Source: Photobacterium toruni
GTDB taxonomy: Bacteria > Pseudomonadota > Gammaproteobacteria > Enterobacterales > Vibrionaceae
Assembly: GCF_024529955.1 (NCBI RefSeq)
Contig: NZ_AP024856.1
Location: forward strand, 153,176-217,175
Length of the DNA: 64,000 bases
Reading direction: 5' to 3'
Of the stretch, positions 27,337 to 37,620 are shown in pieces (positions within the stretch are counted from its first letter, which is position 1; each line of letters begins with the position of its first letter). The notes under the pieces were generated by a model that searched no databases, had not been told where the DNA came from, and worked only from the letters and a program-made list of their open reading frames with translations. The translations under genes and the position numbers were made by a program.

Positions 27337-29177
27337 TGGAGGATATCAAAGTCGAAAGACTTACCCGCTTGAACAACCGAGATAGTTTTATCCGCAAGCG
27401 TATTCGCATCATCAACTTCTTCAAACAGAAATTGAGCCAACGGATCAAAGAGACAAGAGACCAACGCATTTAATACGCCTCGTCCACCACTTTGCGGGTC
27501 GACCTTATCGATGATGGTGCTAAGCGCTTGATCTTCATCATCGAAAATTAAATCGGAAACTAACCATTTTTCCTTAAGACGATTCTTTAACGGCTCTAGT
27601 TTGGTTTTTGCTATGGAAACAAGAAATTCTCTATCTTGCATAAAGTTGAATGGAACAATATTGGCTTCACCAATACGACCCAGTAACTCTGGACGTTTCA
27701 GTTCATTTACAAAGTGATGGCTTACGGCGATCTTAAACTCTTCAGCGGTATTGTTTCCCGGGTGAATAGTGCTCGCACCAATGTTTGACGTAAAGACGAT
27801 AAACGTATCAGAAAACATAACGGTTTCACCTTTACCGTCAGTTAAGCGTCCGTCTTCAAGTATTTGCAGAAATTTATCCAGAATTCGTGGGTGCGCTTTT
27901 TCTATCTCGTCAAACAACAACAGAGAAAAGGGACGACGTTTTACTGCATTAGTGAGTTGTCCACCTTCTTCGAAACCAACATAGCCAGGAGGAGCACCAA
28001 CTAATCGCTGGTCGGCGTGTTCATGATTGAACTCAGACATATCAAATCGCAGGCATGCATCTTCATCACCGAACAAAAAACTTGCCAGTGATTTCGCTAA
28101 CTCAGTTTTACCCACACCCGTTGGTCCAACAAAGAACAATGCACCTTTCGGGGTTCTGGAACGAGAGGAATGTTGCAGGCCAGAAAGTCCGGTGTAGGCT
28201 CGGATCAGTACTTTCTTAACCGTTTCTATTGCTTGTTGTTGTCCTTTTACTCGGCGGCTTAGCGTTTCTGTAGTTGTTTTTAGCTTGTCGCGATTGAGTT
28301 GTTCCCAAGGCGACTCTTTCTTTCCATAGCGATACAGAGAGACGAGCGCATCGATACTCAGCGAACCTTCTTGTTGGCGGGATAGTCTAGCCAGGTGGTT
28401 TATGTCTCTGAGTGTCAGAGCATCAGTTAAATCTGTCAGATCTTCCAATGCACGTGAGCCGGAGCATAGTATTTCATCCACATCAAAAACATGCGCGAGA
28501 GACTGAATGGCTTGCTTTCTGCTCTCTCGATTAGGCAACGGAATGTTAACTTCTGCGAACTGGGGGTTTCCTAAATAAAGAGAAGGCGGCAGGATACTTA
28601 CACCCTGACACATAAACACCATCAGGCTTTGAACCTTATCTACTTCACTTGCCGTGACAGCGTCGCGAGCGTTACGGAGACCTTGGGAGATCTGCAATAA
28701 CCAACCGCGTTCTTGCTCTGATAATGCATTAACCTGACCAAACAAATAGTTCGACCAATCGATGATAAATGCCGTCTTCGCCGCGTTATGATCAAGCATG
28801 ATACGCTGCGCCATTGCGAAGAAATCTTCTGGCGTTATTTCTATTGTCGGGTTTAACATTTCAGCATCGGAACCAAAATCTTCACCCAAATCGTAATCAT
28901 TTCCCTCCAATTCATTGGTAGATGATTGCACCTGTGACTGCAAATTTTGCCACTCTTGTGCTGTGACACCTGAAATCCCGCCCACACGTGAATAAAACAC
29001 CACATGTTTGAAGCCCGCTTTTTTAAGGCTACTATCTAATACTTCGCGCATCGGCATGATGCTATGTTGCGCCGAAAAAGCTAAATCGATCACATTACCA
29101 CTTAAGACGATACCGCGACGTAGCTTTGCCTGACGTAAAAAATCATCGAGCCAACACGCTAATACTTTGTTATTCAT
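27333..29177 (-). CDS. ClpB-like AAA+ ATPase
   Basis: A 614-residue protein. The C-terminal half is an AAA_2 (ClpB/ClpA D2-type) module: Walker A GPTGVGKTEL (~356), pore-loop region GAPPGYVGFEEGG, Walker B LLLFDEIEKAH (~424), sensor-1 FIVFTSNIG (~462) and a D2-small C-terminal domain with GGRGVLNALV. The N-terminal ~300 residues look like a degenerate AAA domain: GIVLSGNVIDLAF in place of a proper Walker A, and FIIDWSNYLFG in place of Walker B. The GYVG pore loop suggests substrate threading. It lies between the coiled-coil protein and the radical-SAM gene in the operon. Confidence 0.85.
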   Translation of the reverse strand: MNNKVLACWLDDFLRQAKLRRGIVLSGNVIDLAFSAQHSIMPMREVLDSSLKKAGFKHVVFYSRVGGISGVTAQEWQNLQSQVQSSTNELEGNDYDLGEDFGSDAEMLNPTIEITPEDFFAMAQRIMLDHNAAKTAFIIDWSNYLFGQVNALSEQERGWLLQISQGLRNARDAVTASEVDKVQSLMVFMCQGVSILPPSLYLGNPQFAEVNIPLPNRESRKQAIQSLAHVFDVDEILCSGSRALEDLTDLTDALTLRDINHLARLSRQQEGSLSIDALVSLYRYGKKESPWEQLNRDKLKTTTETLSRRVKGQQQAIETVKKVLIRAYTGLSGLQHSSRSRTPKGALFFVGPTGVGKTELAKSLASFLFGDEDACLRFDMSEFNHEHADQRLVGAPPGYVGFEEGGQLTNAVKRRPFSLLLFDEIEKAHPRILDKFLQILEDGRLTDGKGETVMFSDTFIVFTSNIGASTIHPGNNTAEEFKIAVSHHFVNELKRPELLGRIGEANIVPFNFMQDREFLVSIAKTKLEPLKNRLKEKWLVSDLIFDDEDQALSTIIDKVDPQSGGRGVLNALVSCLFDPLAQFLFEEVDDANTLADKTISVVQAGKSFDFDILQ

Positions 29178-29183
29178 TGTAGC

Positions 29184-30299
29184 CTACTTGTTCATTCGTT
29201 GAGTTTGGGAAGGAATTGGTTTCATTTCCGCATCTTCATCATCAGGGTTACTCCATAAGACATGAGCATCAGACAAATCTACGCCATAAATATCCGTGAG
29301 TTTTGGCAAAACTTGTTGAATATCCTTCTGGCATGTTTGACCTTTGTAGTTGTCAAACTTATAGGTACACTGACCATCAAGGTCTATCTGAAATAAGGCC
29401 CTGTTCCCAGCGGGGCGAGACGCGGCAATCAAGACTTCATCCTTTACCAATTTGGGCTTTTGTACATGGAATCCAGCTTCTTGGAGAGATTTGTAAACGG
29501 CCTTGACCATTTCTCGTCGTACTGCTTCTTCTTCAATGGCGGTATCCATTTGCTTACTTATCTCGTTGAGTAACTCCTGACTTTTTTCTGGCTCATCATT
29601 AGTATTTATTCTTACCAACTCAAGCTGCTCAGTCAGGCCAAGCGCTTTTTCTTGAGAAAGATTTTTCACAATATCCTCAGAGATTACCTGAGCAAGCTCC
29701 GCACTCGCTTCCTTCTGGCTTTGCTTGTTTATTTGCTCTCGTCGTCTGTGAGCTCTCTGTTCAGCTTTGACCTTCAGGTTCCTCAAAGCCGTTATAATAT
29801 TGTCTTCACTAACATTTCTTTCGTTTGAAAAAAGAGTCGCATGCAGCTCATTCAATTCTCTTAGTACCGCATTAAGACTCAGCTTATCATTCCAGTTCAA
29901 TAGCTCTTGTTGCCATACGCTCAGCAAATGACTCTTGTGCCGACGCTCCTTTTCCTCTTTCTCCTTCAATGCAGCCACATATGCCTGATACTCTGCGTGT
30001 TCCACTTCTTTTCTTATGCTACGAGCATTACGTGGCAATGCATGTATTGCCTGACCAATGGATATGCTGATTTCACGCGATCTAAATGGGTCATTGTGCA
30101 GATCTCTTTGCAGATTATTGAGCTGGTTGCGTAAGCGGATGTAGTCACTTTGGACAAACTCTTCTAGTCCCTGCGCTAACACGTCGGATAAGATTGCTTC
30201 ATAGCGGTCTGCGTATTCTTGCGTAGTCTGCCTGACTTGACGCGCTGCAATTTCCCGCTCTCTTGCCAAGCGATATTGGCGCTCGTGATATTCACTCAT
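29184..30299 (-). CDS. Coiled-coil protein of five-gene operon
   Basis: A 371-residue protein of unknown family. It is Glu/Arg/Gln-rich and helical from ~1 to 270 (starting MSEYHERQYRLARERE), with a small C-terminal alpha/beta region (ALFQIDLDGQCTYKFDNYKG, then KLTDIYGVDL). It is located 6 bases before the ClpB-like gene and overlaps the PIN gene by 4 bases. A scaffold or substrate adaptor linking the ATPase to the nuclease/helicase is a reasonable hypothesis. Confidence 0.65.
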   Translation of the reverse strand: MSEYHERQYRLAREREIAARQVRQTTQEYADRYEAILSDVLAQGLEEFVQSDYIRLRNQLNNLQRDLHNDPFRSREISISIGQAIHALPRNARSIRKEVEHAEYQAYVAALKEKEEKERRHKSHLLSVWQQELLNWNDKLSLNAVLRELNELHATLFSNERNVSEDNIITALRNLKVKAEQRAHRRREQINKQSQKEASAELAQVISEDIVKNLSQEKALGLTEQLELVRINTNDEPEKSQELLNEISKQMDTAIEEEAVRREMVKAVYKSLQEAGFHVQKPKLVKDEVLIAASRPAGNRALFQIDLDGQCTYKFDNYKGQTCQKDIQQVLPKLTDIYGVDLSDAHVLWSNPDDEDAEMKPIPSQTQRMNK

Positions 30300-32395
30300 T
30301 TCGCTTTTCCTTGCTTACCAAGATAATTGTTTATGTGCTGGGTTGGAATGTTTTCTGCGTTCGCCATGTTTCGCAGGTTCTTATCTTCGGTAACTAGTAG
30401 AACCATTCCTAATCGATAATAGGCAGCGACAGACAGCACTTTTGCATCTGCTGTGTTTTTTCTGTTTTTCTTTAGCAAGTTCAAATGTTCCTGCTCATAG
30501 TGCTGACCTTCAGGCAATCGCGTTAATCTGTCTATCGCTTTTCTTGCTTGTTTGGCCTTTCCACTGAACTCACCTTTTTTCTTGTCCGTTTTCAATCCGT
30601 CAAGTTCATCCAAAACAACCGCTGGTATCACCAAATAGTCGGATGATTTGATTTTGTCGAGCAGTGGTAGTCTGTGCATTAAACAGTTGGTATCAATTAC
30701 GACGACCCGTTTGTTATCTGCTCTTGGCACGGAAAATGAAGAGACAATATGTTGCTCAAGCCGATCAATGCGAGCTTCAGCAAGCTTCAATGAAGGCAGT
30801 TCCAAACACTGTGATGGCACTACGTTAGACAGTTTTTTAAGTACCGCTTTCCAGTCTGAAATTAACGTGAGCAGTCGGTGTTCAGCCGTAACATGTGCCA
30901 AGTCGCCAGATTCAAAGTAACTTTTCCCCGCCATATCCTGAATAGCAAAATAAGCTTTGGAAAACTCATTCAGCACTGGTGTCACCATAAGATTAGGGAT
31001 AACTTTTCTCTCAGATAACGAGTGCTGAATAAGGGCTGTCACACACGTCGGGAGTAGCTTTTGATTCTCCAGATGTTTATTGGTAAACATCGACTGATAC
31101 AGTTCCAGCTCTTCTAGATTCGCGACAGGTAATACTTTGTTTTCAAAAAGTCTTTCTCTTACGTCAGGGACGAAATTTTTGACCCTGTCGTAGTATCGTT
31201 TAACATTTCCGATGTCAGTGGCTGACAAACGTTCCACCGCTTGGTCCACACCCAGTAATGATGAAAACAGTATGACGTCGACGTTGTTTGTTTCTAAAAG
31301 GTACTGTTTAATATCCTCCCAAAGCTCCGAGCCACTTAGTTTTACTGCCAAGTCAACGTGTCTCGGTTGGCCCGCGAAGTGAACCGTTGTATGACCTACG
31401 TGGCTCTCAAACGCATTAAAATTGCTATCAATATTCAACGCGTTCAGGCTATCTCTCGCCTCAAATTTTTGTATAGGAAGAGTAAGTAGATTTCCTGATA
31501 GAGAGACGTCATCCTTTGCGGCTAAACATATTGTCGGCAGTTTGCTTCCTTCCACATTTTCCCGAGTCACAATAAGCTTCGATACACTAATATTATTCAG
31601 TCGCTTGGTATGTTCGGGAGCGGCTAAGGCTTTTACCTGCTGCCATTTGAACGATGGTAATTCGATTTCCGCATGGTTTGAAAAACAACCCTGTACGATT
31701 TGAGACCATAAAAACTCTTTGTCTGCCGCATTCAACCAACTCTGAAAAGACTTTTCCGACGAGGTGACATTCACGTTTCCATTGGTATCGATATCGAAAG
31801 AGAGTGTTTTAATGTCCCAAGAATTTTCTGATAATTGCGGTTTTACACGTTCAATTCTTATATTTGGCTTACTTTGCCACTCACCACGAATGCGCTCTTC
31901 AACAATACCTTCTACAACTGCTAAGGTCACGTCTAGTGAACGAGGATTTATTGAAGCGATATCATCATTGACGTCTTTTCGCAGACCATTTTTGTTTACG
32001 AGCTTTCTTAGTACCGGATGATAATAGTGAGTCTCTGACGTATTTTTGTTACTACTAGGCAATGCATTATCGGCCAAAAAATTTTTTCCGCTTGGTGTTA
32101 CATCAAAACTATTCAGCGTCAGTGTTCCTCCTTCATCTAACGACAGTCCGTGCATAATCTCAACGGCATTAAAGTCCATCAGATACCTGAGTCCTTCAAT
32201 GAAAAATACTGAGTCTGTCTTTAGTTCTTGAGTAATCTGATCAATGCTTTGGTTGCCCAATTCATTGCGGTATTTAACCAATAATTGCAGGAGGCTTTTT
32301 TCAAAAACCGTTGGTTTACGAATAGTTTGATAAGAAATCTGAGAGTTTATCTCATATACAGGCACGGCTATTTTATGGTTTTGAAGGTATCTCAT
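30296..32395 (-). CDS. PIN-domain nuclease with long N-terminal region
   Basis: A 699-residue protein. Residues ~565-690 form a PIN domain: VVVIDTNCLMHRL (first catalytic Asp ~571), VIPAVVLDELDGLK, NTADAKVLSVAAYY and VLLVTEDKNLRNMA supply the acidic residues of the metal site, so RNase activity is expected. The N-terminal ~560 residues have a possible winged-helix start (LLQLLVKYRNELGNQSIDQI) and no recognised domain. Start and stop overlap both neighbours by 4 bases (ATGA), so it is translated with the helicase and coiled-coil protein. Confidence 0.8.
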   Translation of the reverse strand: MRYLQNHKIAVPVYEINSQISYQTIRKPTVFEKSLLQLLVKYRNELGNQSIDQITQELKTDSVFFIEGLRYLMDFNAVEIMHGLSLDEGGTLTLNSFDVTPSGKNFLADNALPSSNKNTSETHYYHPVLRKLVNKNGLRKDVNDDIASINPRSLDVTLAVVEGIVEERIRGEWQSKPNIRIERVKPQLSENSWDIKTLSFDIDTNGNVNVTSSEKSFQSWLNAADKEFLWSQIVQGCFSNHAEIELPSFKWQQVKALAAPEHTKRLNNISVSKLIVTRENVEGSKLPTICLAAKDDVSLSGNLLTLPIQKFEARDSLNALNIDSNFNAFESHVGHTTVHFAGQPRHVDLAVKLSGSELWEDIKQYLLETNNVDVILFSSLLGVDQAVERLSATDIGNVKRYYDRVKNFVPDVRERLFENKVLPVANLEELELYQSMFTNKHLENQKLLPTCVTALIQHSLSERKVIPNLMVTPVLNEFSKAYFAIQDMAGKSYFESGDLAHVTAEHRLLTLISDWKAVLKKLSNVVPSQCLELPSLKLAEARIDRLEQHIVSSFSVPRADNKRVVVIDTNCLMHRLPLLDKIKSSDYLVIPAVVLDELDGLKTDKKKGEFSGKAKQARKAIDRLTRLPEGQHYEQEHLNLLKKNRKNTADAKVLSVAAYYRLGMVLLVTEDKNLRNMANAENIPTQHINNYLGKQGKAK

Positions 32396-35300
32396 TTACG
32401 CGCCCTCTTTTTTCTGTTGCTTGTCGATTCTTCTTTAATTCGCATCTCTGAAGCAGGAAATATCCGAGCAGCACGATCGAGATCTCCAAAGATGTTTCGA
32501 TACACCTGCTTTTTCTGAGTCCCCGGTGCATCCATATTAGGGAGATATACATCCCTTTGCTCCAACATATTTCTCGCACCAAAAACGATTAACAAGTTCT
32601 GTGCACGGGACATAGCAACGTTAATAAATTCATACCGAGCAACATTGGCTCTAGCCGAGCGTCGTTTGTTCTTTGGTCCGCCATCATTTCTGACCAAGCT
32701 AATCAGAATGATCGGTTTCTCTTTGCCTTGATAACGAATTACCGTATTGATTTCCACGTGAATCGCATCAAACTGAATGTTTCCACCGTTAACTTTGCGG
32801 ATTTCATCTCGGATAACACGACACTGAGATGCATAGAACGATACCACTCCAACTTTCTGTTTCTTTTTCTGGCTGAAGCCATTTTGTTTGGACTGATCAT
32901 TTATGTTTTTCAGCGTATACGCAATCAAGCGGGCTTCAAGCCTGTTGGTACGCTCTTCGCTTTCTCTAAATGGATTTCCCTTGAGGTCATAAGATGTATC
33001 GATCCAGAGTATATGGTCTTCAACACGATACTCATCGCCATCTTTAGCACACCGCTTTTCGCTTGATATCAGTTTGTTGTTTTTCCCATCAATAACAATA
33101 CCATGCATGTGCCTTCTATCCTGGTTCTCCTTATTGAATTGTTCACTCTTCTCAGGAGAATCAAAACCATATCGCAGCTGTCCTTCATAAAAATGATTAA
33201 CGATTTTCATGATTTGTGGATGCATTCGATACTGGACAATTAACCGCTCGCGTATTGAAGGGTCCGCATTTTCAAAATGCTCCTTAAACAAGGACGCCGT
33301 CACCAACTTCTCGAAGCGATGAAGGTTATCTTTGGTGAGTATCTTACTATCCCCTTCCTCCATGGCTTCTTCGGCTTTGTCCGTAAAGGCTTGCGCGTCC
33401 TGACTTTCCTGAAAAACAGGCGGCAACTGCCTATGGTCCCCAACTAGAATGGCTCTGCGGGCACGCATAAGTGGCAGAAGTAATTCAATTGGTGTCGCTT
33501 TAGATACCTCATCAATAACCACCGTATCAAAGCTTTCTACCCCTGCATTTTTTAGTGTCAGTTCGTTTTCATTGCATGAAATGGCGATCAGATTACAGTT
33601 CTCAACAAAGGTATTTTCAATGTGCGCCCAATCAGACTGCGCCGCATTGTGCTCTGAAAGGTTTTCGGCCCAGTCAGAGAAAAAACCTTCCCAAGGCGCT
33701 CTGATCTGACTTTCTTCCAGTAACTTAGAAGACAGTTTGTTCAAACGCTGTTTAGCGTTACTCAATTGCAGCTCAAAGTCTTCAGACTCAGCGACGCCCT
33801 GATCTAACAAAAGCTTGCCTGCCTGACTCTTGAGCTTTTGAAGGGTGCTCTGTAGCTTTCTTAACTTATTCTCGCAGTATGCCAACACTGACTCAGCGTG
33901 TTTAACCGCATTGTCATTCGGTGTGTCTGCGTTTCCGCTTTCCTTCAACCAGTCTTCTTGATCGTTAGCCACAATTAGGATCGCTTGTTTTATGGAATCA
34001 GAAATGGTGTCTAGTTTGTTTATACGCGCCGAAATTAATTGCTCCGTTTCCGATGCATTACTTACGTTGGCAAAGATTTCTTTATCTGTGAAACATGAAT
34101 AGGTCTGCTCATCTAATCCAGATTGTTGTTCTCTAAGCTTCTTAATTTGTCTTCTTGCATCACGCCACTGATTTGCCAGCTCAATGCTATCGTCGATTTC
34201 CATCTTGTTCGAAAGGCGTTCAACTTCCTCTGCCACTTGTGACAACCGTACTTGCGTGTCGTCATCTTGTAAACTACCCTCACCTGCGGCTTTCAAACGC
34301 AATATATCGTGCTTCATTTTTTCAACACGATTTGTCACATCGCGCCAAATCGGCAACGTTTTACCTATGATTAGGGCTAAGCTTTCTGGGTTGTCTGTTG
34401 GTTCATAAGTGTGGAAAAAATCCGGTAACTTAATCTGTATCTCAGGCAACTTAAACAAGCGATGAATCAACATATGCGCACTTTGAGGGAAAAAAGCTGC
34501 TTGAGTTAAATTACCCTCAGCGCGTTTGAAAAATGCAATGCTTCTTTTTGTCGCCTGTCTTTGCTCCTGAAGGTGAGCGTATTGCTTATTAGCTTCATCA
34601 AACGATTTTATTACCTGAAGAAGTTGATCGCGTTCAGCCTTGCACTCAAGCAAGGTGTCACTATGTGCTTTTTTCGCTTTCTTTATATCAGCCGCAACGA
34701 AGTCTGCGCAGTCAATCCATTGTTGAAGCTCAGTGATTTTATCTTTTTTTAACTGTTGAGGTCTAATCCATGATGTTTGGACATGTTTATGTAAGCTACT
34801 GTAATAACGTTCAAGGGAGCGATGTTCAGAGAAGACCAGCCCTTCTTCAGTAATTTTCCCCTGCCCCCTTGCTAAGCGGATCGCTCTTAATTCTGGATGG
34901 TTACGTATGCAACTTAAGCAATTATCAATGGCATCATGCGACTGACTGGCAAGCAACACAGTGTCTCCTTGTCTCGCCAGTTGCAAAATTGCTTCTGCGA
35001 TAACCGTCGTTTTACCAGTTCCGGGAGGGCCTTGAACCAAACACAAGTCTGGCGCCCCCATCATTTTTGCTACGGCATTTTTCTGTGCATCATTGAGCGC
35101 TTCATTAAACCAAGTCTCTACTGTTGGCAGCTGCTCTAATTTGTTTGCCTGATTGATATCAAAGAGGTAGCTCGACAGATAAGGGGAGTAACAACTTTCA
35201 TTTTGTCGCAGGTTTTTGATCGTATACTCATGTCGTTTGATAAGTGCCAAATCCCCAACAGAAGGAAATGAAATAAAGCCTTCTTTGGGCACACTGTCTA

Positions 35301-36462
35301 ACAGCTCTTTCCTGATCTCAAGATATTGAAGTGGATGGTCATCACCTTGTGTTTCTTCATCATCGCTTGGATCTTCATGCGTTGCGTTGTCAAGTTTGTT
35401 TTTCCATTCTTCTGGTAATTCGATAGTAATTGTTTCTAAAACTGGCTTATCTATTCCCTGCTCGTGGAGTTCAGTCAGCAACTCGGAAAACTGTTTGCTC
35501 TGATTAGCATCTATCACGCTCAACTGACCTTTCAATAGCCCGAGCTCCATGCCTCTGGGTATACGATTGGCAAGGTTTTTATCACTGATATTGAATTGCC
35601 AGTTGTCTGTCGAAACACCTAGTTCATACGCTTCAAGATCTTTTCTTTTAAACACATGATTCGCATGCTCTAACTCTTTTTTGCTTTCACCTACGACCAA
35701 AAACTCAAGCTGATCATGTTCATTTAGATCGAACCTTAGATAACGTAAACCTATCGTTTTTTCATTAACTAATGCTCGTTTGAAAGTTAAGAAATCCAGC
35801 CATTCTTTAAGGCGAACAGCGGTCTTTACAGAAATGAGCGGGAGTTCTCGGGCGAGTTTCTGGGTTAACACGTTGTCACGGGAGTTTCTCTCTGGCGTCA
35901 ATGAGGATGCGGTCGCAAGTAACTCAACTTCATAAGATGCTGCGCTGTCATCGTTGTAAGTAGTAAAAATATCTTCTGGGATAAATACCGGTTCTCTTTT
36001 TTTGACTGGCCAATATCCACGGATAGAAACCGTGCAGTTAGGAGCCAGAAGGTCGATGAAGCTTCCATGATTCGGCAACCTGATAGCTAAGGCGATACGC
36101 TTATCGGAGTTATCCTGAAGAGAAAGATTGGCGACAAAATAAGACAAAGGAATGTTTTGAGGGAAAAAATCAGAAAGAAATTGCCCTAATTGCTCCTCTT
36201 CATCCTTAGATACGCGTTTATAATGTAACGCTAAGCGCTTGTTTTTACATAATAGCCGCTTAAATGAACGCAACAAGAAGTCATATTTGCTGTTGTTTTC
36301 ATTGCTCCAATAGAGCGTTCCTTGAATAATTTCAGGTGTTGCTTTCCTGACATCGTCTTTAAGTGAATAGCAAGCAAAATCTCCTAAGTTCGAATCTATT
36401 ACGTTTTTTTCCTTTCCCGTATTATTCTTTGTAGCACATTGACTTTGCCAAAAACTATTCAC
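32392..36462 (-). CDS. Superfamily 1 (UPF1/DNA2-like) helicase, first gene of five-gene operon
   Basis: A 1356-residue protein. Motif I QGPPGTGKTTVIAEA (~477), motif Ia LLASQSHDAIDN, motif II VVIDEVSKATP (~980), motif III ILVGDHRQLPPVF, motif IV VGVVSFYASQCRVIRDE (~1205), motif V RYQGKEKPIILISLVRN and motif VI INVAMSRAQNLLIVFG (~1287) are all present. A ~480-residue insertion rich in coiled coil separates motifs I and II. The N-terminal 450 residues have no clear domain. The start codon is GTG with AAGGA about 10 bases upstream. DNA or RNA unwinding is expected; the partner PIN nuclease suggests a nucleic-acid processing machine. Confidence 0.87.
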   Translation of the reverse strand: MNSFWQSQCATKNNTGKEKNVIDSNLGDFACYSLKDDVRKATPEIIQGTLYWSNENNSKYDFLLRSFKRLLCKNKRLALHYKRVSKDEEEQLGQFLSDFFPQNIPLSYFVANLSLQDNSDKRIALAIRLPNHGSFIDLLAPNCTVSIRGYWPVKKREPVFIPEDIFTTYNDDSAASYEVELLATASSLTPERNSRDNVLTQKLARELPLISVKTAVRLKEWLDFLTFKRALVNEKTIGLRYLRFDLNEHDQLEFLVVGESKKELEHANHVFKRKDLEAYELGVSTDNWQFNISDKNLANRIPRGMELGLLKGQLSVIDANQSKQFSELLTELHEQGIDKPVLETITIELPEEWKNKLDNATHEDPSDDEETQGDDHPLQYLEIRKELLDSVPKEGFISFPSVGDLALIKRHEYTIKNLRQNESCYSPYLSSYLFDINQANKLEQLPTVETWFNEALNDAQKNAVAKMMGAPDLCLVQGPPGTGKTTVIAEAILQLARQGDTVLLASQSHDAIDNCLSCIRNHPELRAIRLARGQGKITEEGLVFSEHRSLERYYSSLHKHVQTSWIRPQQLKKDKITELQQWIDCADFVAADIKKAKKAHSDTLLECKAERDQLLQVIKSFDEANKQYAHLQEQRQATKRSIAFFKRAEGNLTQAAFFPQSAHMLIHRLFKLPEIQIKLPDFFHTYEPTDNPESLALIIGKTLPIWRDVTNRVEKMKHDILRLKAAGEGSLQDDDTQVRLSQVAEEVERLSNKMEIDDSIELANQWRDARRQIKKLREQQSGLDEQTYSCFTDKEIFANVSNASETEQLISARINKLDTISDSIKQAILIVANDQEDWLKESGNADTPNDNAVKHAESVLAYCENKLRKLQSTLQKLKSQAGKLLLDQGVAESEDFELQLSNAKQRLNKLSSKLLEESQIRAPWEGFFSDWAENLSEHNAAQSDWAHIENTFVENCNLIAISCNENELTLKNAGVESFDTVVIDEVSKATPIELLLPLMRARRAILVGDHRQLPPVFQESQDAQAFTDKAEEAMEEGDSKILTKDNLHRFEKLVTASLFKEHFENADPSIRERLIVQYRMHPQIMKIVNHFYEGQLRYGFDSPEKSEQFNKENQDRRHMHGIVIDGKNNKLISSEKRCAKDGDEYRVEDHILWIDTSYDLKGNPFRESEERTNRLEARLIAYTLKNINDQSKQNGFSQKKKQKVGVVSFYASQCRVIRDEIRKVNGGNIQFDAIHVEINTVIRYQGKEKPIILISLVRNDGGPKNKRRSARANVARYEFINVAMSRAQNLLIVFGARNMLEQRDVYLPNMDAPGTQKKQVYRNIFGDLDRAARIFPASEMRIKEESTSNRKKRARK

Positions 36463-37309
36463 GATTATATGTCCTTACTTTTAACCGTTCAGAAAATCAA
36501 ATCAATGATTCTAATTTTTATATAACTTAACTATTATCAAATTAGTTTTTCATTTAATTTTAGCCCTTTGAAAATAACCAATGAATACCAAAATCTCATA
36601 TTTGGAAAAATTGAATACTGATCATTATCTCATCAGAGTGGACAGAGAACAAACTTTAATGCAATGGGTTTTATATCTTCTCATTGTCCTTAGAGATATC
36701 GAGTTCCTGTTCTAGCTAACAGTAAGTGAACTATAATAATCGTATTATAAATAGCTCAGTGCAGTGAATAAGATCCAAATATAATCTAACCGTTTTTCCA
36801 AACCCAATTTAATAATTAAAGAAATGTGATCACTCGATTATTTATCAGTAAAAAAACGATACTATTTTGATCTCAAACAACAGTTTTGAACTATTACTGT
36901 TATTAAACGCTGTGACATTACTGCTTTTTTGCCATGAAATTGACTTTCCTCGAATGATAGACAATTCATTCTTAAGTATTCTGAACACAATGTATCTCAT
37001 GGTGGTTCGGTCTTAGCTATGATCCTTAATAGGCTGGTTTTCACCGGGTATTGTTGCAACACTAAAACTTTATGGTTTTTGGCGTCTCGATAGTTATTGG
37101 CATACTGAGGTGACAAAATAGAACAACTTAGTAACAATTTTAGACTGTGTCAGTTGGCTACTATCATATAATACTAGCAGTGCTTACCATTATTATTGGG
37201 TACGTCGAGTCACTATACTTCTCTTATTAAAAATGATGGAGAGTTGAAATGTACTTTAAAATTTGCTGTTTATAGAGTGCTCACTATTGAACTTCATTAG
37301 GATTTTAAG

Positions 37310-37348
37310 AGGTCAAGTAAAACTGGCCACTGATTTGTATTTATCATT
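37310..37348 (-). mobile_element. IS3-family terminal remnant (inverted)
   Basis: The sequence GGTCAAGTAAAACTGGCCAC, continuing into ACTGATTTGTAT, is the reverse complement of the right end of the IS3 element at 42250-42280, with few differences. The outer 6 bases (TGAAGT) are missing, and no transposase adjoins. Confidence 0.75.
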
Positions 37349-37419
37349 CCGTTTATGTCCTGAAAGTTTTTAACCCATAAGTTTAGATTAATAACAGCCT
37401 AGTAATAATTTTAATAATT

Positions 37420-37448
37420 TTGACTGACATCAAGTTTTAAAATATTGG
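37420..37448 (+). promoter_or_regulatory. Possible promoter of the RiPP-type cluster
   Basis: TTGACT at 37420-37425 and TATTGG at 37443-37448 have 17-base spacing and lie about 45 bases before the precursor ATG. The -10 element is only a partial match. Confidence 0.3.
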
Positions 37449-37492
37449 TTTGTTATATTTTAAAATAAGGTTTAATAATAAGTGAGAACGTT

Positions 37493-37594
37493 ATGGAAAA
37501 TGATAAACTTGATGATGATCTAATTATTGACGAGATTGAATTGACAGATACCGCAATGTCATGTGCTCCTGGTGATTGTAATCCAGTTAACTAA
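37493..37594 (+). CDS. RiPP precursor peptide (33 aa)
   Basis: ATG 37493 opens a 33-residue peptide that begins MENDKLDDDLIIDEI and ends MSCAPGDCNPVN. The first ~22 residues are acidic and amphipathic, like a leader. The C-terminal ~10 residues hold two Cys, Pro, Gly, Asp and Asn, like a core. It includes a C-x3-D arrangement (CAPGD), the motif that PapB-type radical-SAM enzymes cross-link by thioether in ranthipeptides. It is followed by a hairpin-T tract and two radical-SAM genes. The product structure is inferred; no homologous precursor is recognised. Confidence 0.75.
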   Translation: MENDKLDDDLIIDEIELTDTAMSCAPGDCNPVN

Positions 37595-37620
37595 AATTAA
37601 AGTTTAACTATATTATTTAT

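Larger units (their letters stand above)
36463..37492. other. Long intergenic region (about 1 kb)
   Basis: No gene was seen. It should carry the divergent promoters of the five-gene operon and the RiPP-type cluster. It contains an IS3 terminal remnant at 37310-37348. Between 36.9 and 37.2 kb the base composition is less AT-rich than its surroundings, perhaps another decayed insertion. Confidence 0.4.

Noticed and set aside
37105..37135. GACAAAATAG at about 37111 as another Tn7-type TnsB site.
   Set aside because: Ten bases match a Tn7 left-end site, but the AAACT half is absent and there is no TGT terminus at the right distance.
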